Source: Synaphobranchus kaupii (taxonomy: Eukaryota > Chordata > Actinopteri > Anguilliformes > Synaphobranchidae). Taken from it: DNA of 64,000 nt. Positions 55,485 through 64,000 of the stretch are shown here, piece after piece. The translations under genes were made by a program, and so were the position numbers. The notes beneath the pieces were generated by a model. It was not told where the DNA came from. It searched no databases and worked only from the letters and a program-made list of their open reading frames with translations. Within the stretch, counting starts at the first letter, position 1. Each line of letters starts with the position of its first letter. Location of the stretch: positions 111,772,407 to 111,836,406 of the forward strand of contig CM056377.1 of assembly GCA_029718625.1 (NCBI GenBank), read 5' to 3'.

Positions 55485-55872
55485 AAAAAAAAAAAAAGGT
55501 TTTCAAAAACCTATTTTTAATAGAGGCATATGCTAGTTTCTAGGAATACATTTTTAAAAGGCTAACTGTAAGTACATTTCCATAATCCTGACTCAAGCAA
55601 GTAGTGTGCATTTTCTGATGTATAACAACTTGTTTAACAACTTATTCAACCTACTTATAACCTACTCATTGATGATGGCGGTGGTGATGACAACAATTAT
55701 TCCTATTTTTATCAGTATTAACATTCACACCAAGAGACATATGACATTTTACATATTTTTCATATGTATTTTTCATAGGGACCCTTTCTAAAGGTGTCTT
55801 TTGCTGAAGGCCATTAGGCCATTAACAACTATGTGACACTGCCAGCACCTACAGCCATATCTTTTTAAATCT

Positions 55873-56107
55873 TCATGGCGGCAGTGTAGAAGACTGGTTG
55901 GGGGACTAGGCGTGTAACTTTTGAGGTTGTAGGTTTGATTCCCAGTTGGGGCGCTGCTGTAGTAACCTTGAGCAAGGCGCTTAACCTGAATTAACCTAAA
56001 ATTGACCTGTAACTAATTGCTAAATACCACCATGGACTGTATGCGAAATAATGTAAGCTGTGGAAGTTGCTCCGGATCAGAGCTAAATGCTAAACGCCTC
56101 AAATGTA
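55873..56107 (+). mobile_element. Degraded tRNA-derived SINE
   Basis: Contains a pol III B-box match GGTTTGATTCC (55932-55942), followed by GCTGCTGTAGTAACCTTGAG and AAGGCGCTTAACCTGAAT, the usual body of teleost tRNA-derived SINEs. The tail near 56050-56100 (GAAGTTGCTCCGGATCAGAG then CTAAATGCTAAACGCC) looks like a decayed form of the shared L2-type tail. Many substitutions show it is old. Confidence 0.7.
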
Positions 56108-56334
56108 AAAATAAAATGTGCATGGACGACGAGGGTCAAACAGAAAATCCCTTTCCCTCCCAAGCTGATCTCTGCAAATCAAAGCCACAAACATCCTACG
56201 TAAGGTGACGCGACCGCACGTCTCATACCCAGAGTACACCGCTCGTTCTCCCCGTCTCCTCCCACTCGGAAAAGAGGAATGAAACTTGCCGTTTCGATAA
56301 ATTACAAAATGTGGCTTTAATTTACAGTACTTAC

Positions 56335-56397
56335 CTCTGCAGCTGCCCCCTCCAGCTTTTCTCTGAAAATGCATTGTTCCATTCTCAGACACTCTGC
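56335..56397 (-). CDS. Coiled-coil gene exon A (63 nt, phase 0-0)
   Basis: On the minus strand the sequence reads acceptor ctaaaaacag, then an open 21-codon exon, then donor GTAAGTA. It encodes AECLRMEQC...EGAAAE, a charged helical segment that runs directly into the LETQRLAAEEARAD start of exon B. Length is a multiple of three, so skipping would keep the frame. It is the most 5' exon I can support. The residue before it must come from an exon ending in phase 0 further right. Confidence 0.7.
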
Positions 56398-56818
56398 CTG
56401 TTTTTAGGACGGAACAGATTAAAAGGAGCTTTTTTCACAGATGGTTCATACATTCAAAAAAACATCCTTAATAATGCTTGAAAGAAACACTAGGAGTAAC
56501 ACCTTCTGGTTCAGAACGTAATGTCCACTGAACAATTAGTGTGGGCGTTGCTTTCTGGTTATGGGAGTAGTGTGTCGCTAAACGCCACTCCAACAATTGG
56601 GCCGCATCACACCACCTCCGCTTCGCATCCAAATATTTCTTGGAGTGCCCCCCAACTTCGGTTTGAATACAACCAAATTTTCCTTCTCATTTTCCACACA
56701 TCTGATGTCCTCCTGCATTATTCTCTGTGTGTGATGTAGGCTATAGCTGCTTATTTAGCATAAGCTTTTTTTCTCCCAGTGCTTGTACCTAGGAAAGGTG
56801 CTTCTGGAAGAATGGGGA

Positions 56819-56855
56819 AAGAGAGAGAGATAGTGAGAGAGAGAGAGAGAGCGAG

Positions 56856-56886
<31 letters not shown>
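56819..56886. repeat. (GA)n microsatellite
   Basis: GA dinucleotides with a few GATA and GC interruptions. Confidence 0.93.
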
Positions 56887-57179
56887 AACCAATCATAGTG
56901 TATGATGAGCTAACTCATTGCAAAATGGGGCAATTTCTCAACTGCATTAATTTTTCATATTTTTGGCTGGCCAGCTCCATTGCGAACAACAGACTACCCT
57001 GAAGTAGTGAGCAGAGCTCAACCATTCCTAAGGTTGGGTTCCCTGTGTCCGTCACACGTGCCGCGAGCATGATCACAACAACGAAAGCAGAGAGGGAGGC
57101 GGGGAGTGGGCTGATCAGCATTAAACCGTGAACCTCTCCGCGCGGTGAGACTGTGATCACACTACACTAGCTGCCTTTC

Positions 57180-57400
57180 AAAGCTGTTAAGGACCTCTCT
57201 TCCCGCAGCACATAAAGTAACACATTAATTCAGCATTAATTATAGAACATGTCAAACTGCATTTCAGTCAAAGCTTCCTCAGTCTCCGGAGCATTCTTAA
57301 TGACAGTAATTACCAGTCATAAAAAAGACTCATCTAAAATTAACATTTCTCTTTTGCCTCGATAGGAAAATGTAAATAGCAGAGCAGTACAGATGTTATG
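57180..57400. promoter_or_regulatory. Enhancer-like block rich in ATTA cores
   Basis: CATTAATTCAGCATTAATTA and AATGACAGTAATTACC provide several homeodomain-type cores in about 100 bases of unique sequence. Confidence 0.25.
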
Positions 57401-58779
57401 ATTAGAAGAAATTACACAGCTTTCTTTTGTTTCCATGTGTGTCATGGTGAACAATGATAACTTGACAAAAGCAGCGGAGGTTTAATTTCTCCAAGGAGAG
57501 TAATGCAGAATGAACCTGCTTAACATTTAGATTGTTTCTCCCTCTCTTTCTTTTTTTTATAGATAGCTGTCGCACTGTAACCTCAATATGGGCACAGAAC
57601 CAAGGACCTAAAGGAGACACAACCCCTGTCTCTAAAGAAATCTGCCAAAGAGAATAAGAAACAAACCAAATATACACAAACGCACAAGCACATATATGTA
57701 TATATACGCATGCAGGGGCATGCACACATATACATTCACACAGTATGTATATACCTGGGGCGGGGAAACATAAAATCGACACTCATACAGAATAGTATTG
57801 CGATACTTCCTTTCTGCAATACAGTATCAATACAGTGGTGCCAAGTATCAATATTCTATCTAAATATATGCACATTTTATAATGCAAGTTATTTTCATGT
57901 TATGATTTTAATGCAGGACATGGAGGCAAATACATGTAACCACACATCTTGTTGTGGATTATCCCGTTCATACCTTGGTCACTTTAAACGAGCATTCACT
58001 TATTTTCGTTAGACGTTTTGCGCTCAAAATTAAAGGTTATTCGCAAGAGAGGTGCTGTTTCCCTGGAAACACATGAGGGGCAGAATACTAACAGGAAAAC
58101 AACCACCGCAATCCCGTAATAAACATTAGTTTATACAATACAATGGAAACGCTGCTTCACGATTCCAGCAAATAGCCAAAACCGTAGATACCACCTAGTA
58201 ACCAGACCAGACACTTTATTCGTTTTTTCCCCCAGAAAACTCATTCTAGTCCCTCTCGTTCTAGTCAAGTAGAAGGCCAGCGTTATTCTAGGTTCGTCCA
58301 TAACTCATTGATCATTTATCCAATTTCCACAGAACTTGAGACATGTTTGTGACAGGCCACTGAGGAGACATTCCAAAGTATTTCATAAAATTCAGTAGAA
58401 ATAGCCCAGAACCCTCAATCAAAATTCCATGTTTGGTTGGAATTTATGAAACTGGGCGTGACCAATTACATAATGACCCATTTCCCATAGTCATCCATTG
58501 TATGTATATCTCAGCCACTGAATACAGTACAAACTCCATTCAACTGTCAAAATGGTCAGTATTGCATGCTTATCAAAGATAGCAGACATCATAACAAGTA
58601 AGTATGTCGTTTTTGAGTTATAAAAATACATGCAAGTCAATGGGCTGTTCGCTTCCATTGTATTTTGAACTCAACCACTAAATAGTAAACTGTGTTTGTA
58701 TTTGATAATCTGTCACATGACTTGTGAGACGACCGGTCACATGACCTTCTTGGTATAGTTTAAATGGAGGTGCTCTGTC

Positions 58780-58860
58780 TCTTGTCTTATGTCTGATGAA
58801 GAGCGTGGTAGCTCGAAACGTCACCTTAAATAAAATTTTAAGGTGAATTTTTATTCAGTG
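58780..58860 (+). mobile_element. Possible Penelope-like element remnant with hammerhead-like motif
   Basis: CTGATGA (58793-58799) is followed by A, a GAGC/GCTC stem with a six-base loop, then GAAAC, the arrangement of conserved parts in a hammerhead ribozyme. A perfect 10-bp hairpin (58821-58830 with 58837-58846) follows. Hammerhead motifs are known in Penelope-like retroelements. One extra A and no visible stem I make this copy degenerate or coincidental. Confidence 0.3.
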
Positions 58861-60429
58861 CTACTTCAATTACAGTTATGTGCATTCATTTTCAAAGGCT
58901 CATAGTCTCACAATTCCGCTACCAAGATATTTCAGACTGGCTGCATTTTGCTGAGGGTGATTTGAGATTTTTTCATAATTTTACTGTATCTACCGATCAT
59001 CCTCACGTTGACAAATAATATCAACTATGCAGAGAGATTTTTCATTCACTACACAACTCAACAACGAGATGACAAAAGGTGTCTGAAACTACTTGTCCAG
59101 GAAGGACATGACTTGTGGATTTTCTTTTTTTTTAAACAACATCTGATGTAACTGTAATTAATTTTTTCCCCCTTATCAATTAATTACACTAGTGCGGCTA
59201 AACCGGTGCTTATAAGTATTAGCGCTCAAAGCAGCTGATGTGACTTGGTTATGGATAATTATTTGAGTTTCACGCAGGTAACGCTGGCTACATACAGATA
59301 CAGTAACTATGCTGGATTTATTCTAGTAGGCTAGGTATCATATACACAGCATGTTCCAGGGTTCTATGGGACATAATGACCTAAATCATCTGAAAGAAGA
59401 GGACCCCAACTAAAACCTATCACAAGCTTATATACTTATGATAAATATATAATAATATATCATAATAATTTTTTTAAAATTAGATTTTATAACTCACCAT
59501 GTGCTATTATGCTATTCATAGTAATGTTATCACTTAACCAAAACACATAATGACCTTAGTCCAACTATTTGAAATACTTTCACAACCCTGGGGCGATTTG
59601 TAAAACCTTTAATTATTTTGAAATCATTTTCCTAATAAACGGTATATTCAATACTCCATTATGGGCCTGGAAGGGGATATTCGGAAGCATACTGCTCGTT
59701 AAGCAAACTATATAATGACTTCAATCCAAGTGTACCTGGATGCGGATCCCATGCGCTAATATTCACAACTTTTGTAACTGTCATTTCCAAGACATACACT
59801 ACTGTGTCCATTGTTCAATTAAAAAAATGGCTGGTGCTCCTTAAATTTTTGCTGGTGCTCCTACCTATTTGAGTTTTGGACCACTAGTGTTACTCAGTAA
59901 AAAGGTTAATTTTGAGCACTGCCATACTTACACTTTTACAACTGCACTATATGTGATGATATGGTAGTAAACTTGTAAAGTAACACAATTGATTTAGTCA
60001 AATGTCTAATGTGAGTAATTTGATGAATGTGTTATGATTTCATAGGCGTGCCCTGCAATATCAGCTTGTGTCCATGGCTACAAACACCCAATACTGCGTT
60101 GAATGCACAAAAATAGGATTCAAACAAATGGCCATACTTCAATCAGTTTTATGTTTCCATGGACCATTAAATATTGGTGTGCTCAAGAACATTTTTGAAA
60201 CAAAGCTGAGGAGTGCTACGGGCAAGGTACCCAGATTTCAATTCTTTTATTGGCTTTATCCAAGCCCAACATTATGAATAACAGAGCGATGAAATATGCA
60301 ACGGACTTTCAGACCTTGACAGCTTAAAGCGAGACGAGCTCATGCGCCGCACATTCTTTTAAACACTTATTCAATGCAGATGTTACGTTTTCTAATGCAA
60401 TTAACTGTTGCGCATGCGCGACTGCGCGG

Positions 60430-60860
60430 GATAAAAATGTGGCCACCTGAAACCCTGAATCCGCTGCGGCGCTCGAAATGCATTTCTCTGGGAAATATAA
60501 GAAGCCAAACTTTTGCGAGGATTTTCAGGACGGCCATCTGGCTTATTAATAATTTGCTGATTTTTTTTCTCCCTCCACCCTGCCCCACCAAGCTTATATT
60601 ATCTGGTCACATCCGCAGTCGGAGCACAAAGATATTTAATAAAGGCTGCTGTTGGTAATCCTCCCTGATTACCTCTAACCTCCCAGCTATAGCGCGCTGC
60701 GTGCAGTGCCTGCTCAGAAGGGCATCGCACTGTCACCTGCTATAATGTTTGACAGCTTATTCTGCCGCATCAAGCCCGGCCGCAAAATTACTTTCTCCAA
60801 ATCCATTCCTGGTTAATAACCAAAGGCAATAACAGCTTTCCGTATGCACGAGTACACAGA
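60430..60860. promoter_or_regulatory. Enhancer-like unique block
   Basis: Mixed-composition, non-repetitive, frame-free sequence with TTATTAATAA, GATATTTAATAAAGG and GATTACC elements. Appearance of conserved non-coding DNA; unproven. Confidence 0.25.
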
Positions 60861-62645
60861 GAGGCAAAATGAAAACAGCAGAGAGGGGAAAAGATTAAAG
60901 GGAGGCGATTACGAGGGAGAGATCACGCACGCAGACGTACGCACACGGGGAGGGAAAAGGAAAAGAAAGGGGGGAGGGAGAAAGAGAAAAGAAACAAAAA
61001 AACACCCCAGTCTTGCGGTTCGCTACAATGTTTCAATTACAATAGCACGCAGGGAGCACCGCGTACCACTTTAGAAAAACCCACTCGGCTTTTCCGGGAA
61101 ACACGGGGGGAAACATTGCCATTGTGTTTATACTCGGCGCTTTAGAAAGTCTATTTCAAACAGATCAACATTTCAAATTTTCCTTTCGAGCGTGTTTGTG
61201 CGGCTCCCTGGAGAGATTTGGAGACAATGCCTTATAAAAAAAATAAAATAATAATAATAAATAAATTTAAAAAAACACACAAGCACATTATAATTCTCTT
61301 TTCCACTATCGTACACTCTAGGTGGAATATATTGATTAACAGATCGTTGTGCTTTCCCCTCTCAATATTCTAAAATTTCATCTGACGTTCTGTTATGGCA
61401 GAGGGGAGGATCAATAGGCTTCTGAGATGTATTCAAATTTGTATTATTTCAAACATTACTTGTGGTTTTCATCAAAGGACTAATTTATTCCTCAGTCACG
61501 GTCTTCAAAGGTATTGGCACCTCTCCCGCACTTTACATTATTCTCAAACTACGCATAATGGATTCTCTACTTTTCACTTTTCTGGAGCGGCGTAAACAAA
61601 ATATTTAACAACACGCAATGCAGCATAGTTCATTCAAGCTAAAATGCGTAAAATAGCATACAATACACATTGATGCATAAAACTGATATCACACTAGACA
61701 GTAGATATCAGTAATCCTAAACATATGGACTGATCGGATTATTCTAGCATATCAATGAGTTACCAATAGTGCTGTGTACTGTACTAATCTGGGGGCTGGG
61801 GGTCAGGGTACTCAAGACGATGTGCCATTTCAAAACAAATACCTTACAGATATGAAATAATTCGGGAACAGTAGTCAGGAACACTGACATGAATACGTTT
61901 GTTCAGTGGGAATCTTGCCTAACAGCACAGAGGCAAGGCTTTGGAAAGTGAAGCACTGTGCACCGTCTCTGATCTCAATGTTGCCACTTAGCGCTTTTTG
62001 GCACTGCCGCTTAACATTGGACTCCTCATCACCATGAGTCCAGATGTTACGTCATCTGCCGCACGGTAGAACTTGATCTACCAACACTCCGCACAAACTG
62101 CCATGTAAACTCAGACCCCCCCCACCCCCAACCACACTGCGCCTTCCACAGTGATTTGTGTCATTTTATTTAAGTCAGATGGAATATTCTACATCTGGGC
62201 GGATTACAATGGCGAATGAGATGAATGGAGGATGATATCTATAGACAACCGTGGTGATGTTTAAATAAAGCCCAGCTCTTGTACGATACGTCGGCTCCTG
62301 GTACGAGGCAATCGGAGATTAGCAGCAGGAAACTAAACGCAATTCTCTCAGAAATGAGAGGCGTCATCCCGAGGCCTCATCGGCGCGAAGCTTCCGTTTC
62401 TGCATTATAATAATCCCAAAACACAGCTGTGGTTTCGCGGAGAAGGGCAGGAGAGAGCGGTTTGCAGAGTGCACCGCAGAAAGAATGGAAGCTTAGTCCT
62501 GAAGCGAGCTGTCCACGCTGCTGCTCTGCGCGTGCAGTGGAGATGGGACGATACACATCCAGGACAGGTGCAACTGAGACTGCCACGAGACACAAGACAC
62601 CTTCCCACCGTCTGATAATAGCATGTACTGCACTATACGCACTCA

Positions 62646-62676
62646 CACCTGACACTTCTCCGACAGGTCTTCAGAT
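62646..62676 (-). CDS. Doubtful upstream micro-exon of the coiled-coil gene
   Basis: On the minus strand a short open stretch encodes QSEDLSEKCQ and ends at a possible donor CAG/GTGTGAG in phase 0, which would join exon A. The charged helix-like peptide fits, but the proposed acceptor (ccttgaag) is poor and the open stretch is only about 31 nt. Recorded as a weak possibility only. Confidence 0.12.
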
Positions 62677-64000
62677 TGTCTTCAAGGAATTGCATCTATC
62701 TTTACAACAGACTGTGTGAAAGTGTGGGGATTTTAATAAAAAAAGGAACACGAAGAAAGAAAACTTTATTAGCTTACTATTTTTCTCTCATGAAAACTTC
62801 TAAGAACAGAAAAAAACAAGTGGGACACAGGGTCTTCCACACAGGGTGCACTGTGTGTGAGCTACACAGGTTTGATTAATAAATACTTTGAAAATTAGGG
62901 TAATACCAACATATATTGTTAAACATCATGTTAAACATTTACACTTTCCGACTAATTAAAACACCCTACGGGTCCAAAGCCATTTAAATAAGAATATTTA
63001 TCACTAAGAGGTTTTGAATTAAACATCCACTTTTGTCAAGTAGAAAAATCATGAAACAAGTTCATCATATTCTCAGCAATTTCTCTGCTTCTCTAATGGG
63101 AATGGCAGCATTACTGGTGTCCACTGGAGCACAGGAGATTCCTTATTAATAATACTAATGGATATTTTAATTGAAGCAGTACACGTAACCATTTCACGGT
63201 GTATAAAACGAGACTACTAATGCCTTAATAACATTTGTTCAATGATAAATCATGAATACTACTCTGCAGGGTAAATGAGCTATGTTTATAGAACCACCCT
63301 AACCACAACAACCAATATGGGGCAACATAAATTATGGAGTCCTGGAGCTCTTTTGGATAAATCCAGCCCTCACGGTTTGGATTTTTAGTTTTCCTGCATC
63401 GACTGGTCTTGGAGAAATTTGAAAAACCAACATATTTTCACAGTGGACCTAGACAGATGGCCTGAGACATATACTGACTAAAAACAGATGGACCAGCTGC
63501 CGTTAGCCCAAGGATTCTTAAAATATGCTTTGACCAGTTGTGCCAAATATTCCCACATTTTTTTTTAGAAAGTCTACCGTAGAAAAAAAGTCATGCGATA
63601 CACCTGTCCTTGAAGACCAGGAGCGCCGCACCTGAATAATCTCCAACCTTTGAAATAACATGGCAACGTATGCACATGTTTGAAAGGAGTGCCCTGAGGC
63701 ACTTTGAGATCCGTGCCAGAGGTCTACCAGTCTCAGATGGCACTGAAGACGCTATATTATCTGGCATTCGCTCCTCTTCAATTAGTTTAGTGAGATAAAA
63801 AATTTTTTGGACGCCTACAATGCAATGAAAAGGATACAACAATATGCGGTGAAGATGCTCGGTGATGCTGCGGCAGGCAATTAATGTTCTCTCAGGCATG
63901 AATAAGTCATATTCTGTCATATCCTATACTATATTATACTTCTGCCAAGAAAGGATGTTAAGTGGACTGTAGAACATGCCGGTCAGTGTTTTGTGCCATC

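Larger units (their letters stand above)
53607..56334 (-). other. Intron A-B (2728 nt)
   Basis: No exon seen. Contains a GC-rich part at 54130-54870, a perfect 11-bp inverted repeat at 55462-55484 and a tRNA-derived SINE remnant at 55873-56107. Confidence 0.6.
56398..64000. other. Upstream or further intron of the coiled-coil gene
   Basis: More 5' exons are expected here or beyond the window, since exon A begins in phase 0 without a start codon. None is convincingly visible. Content is non-coding, with a GA array, a hammerhead-like motif, and enhancer-like blocks. Confidence 0.5.

Noticed and set aside
63591..63920. 109-codon minus-strand frame at the right edge
   Set aside because: No coiled-coil pattern, no matching splice phase to exon A, no recognisable motif.

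Overview
This window is vertebrate nuclear DNA, most probably from a ray-finned fish. The signs are split exons with GT-AG introns, AT-rich non-coding DNA, very long GT/CA arrays, a fish-type Tc1 transposon end, a tRNA-derived SINE remnant and a 500-base assembly gap of N. Abundant non-repetitive intronic sequence and the transposon types would fit an early-branching, less compact teleost, but that is inference. There are no bacterial genes, operons or CRISPR arrays.

The one gene I can reconstruct lies on the minus strand from about 56.4 kb down to 29.4 kb. Seven exons (A at 56335-56397, B 53497-53606, C 51554-51619, D 43706-43799, E 41819-41889, F 36838-36940, G 29400-29849) have GT-AG boundaries, join in a consistent phase and end in a stop at 29400. 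Together they encode the last 318 residues of a coiled-coil protein whose 5' end lies beyond the right edge or in exons I could not find. I could not put a gene name on it. The first ~200 residues are heptad-rich helix, followed by a GC-rich Pro/Arg/Gly/Ser linker and a second helix carrying two YW motifs. The introns (1.8-7.8 kb) hold transposon remnants, simple repeats and several stretches that look like developmental enhancers.

Region by region: 1-11.7 kb is non-coding with two long GT arrays. 11.7-14.9 kb holds a candidate plus-strand two-exon transcript on either side of the N gap. 14.9-22.5 kb is non-coding with simple repeats and a strong hairpin. 22.58-23.23 kb is a 33-bp minisatellite with a 99-bp higher-order repeat. 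23.3-29.3 kb is non-coding and enhancer-like. 29.4-56.4 kb is the coiled-coil gene, including a complete 1453-bp non-autonomous hAT element with 8-bp target duplications, a Tc1-like end, an exact PBX/PREP site and repeat-loaded splice sites. 56.4-64 kb is upstream or further intron, with a hammerhead-like retroelement motif and enhancer-like blocks.

The strongest leads are: exon C, which is frame-neutral and has a (GT)n array of about 131 bp ending 27 nt before its 3' splice site; exon E with a C21 tract before its acceptor; the hAT element; the minisatellite; the phase-consistent candidate exons near 11.8 and 14.8 kb; and the possible Penelope/hammerhead remnant near 58.8 kb.
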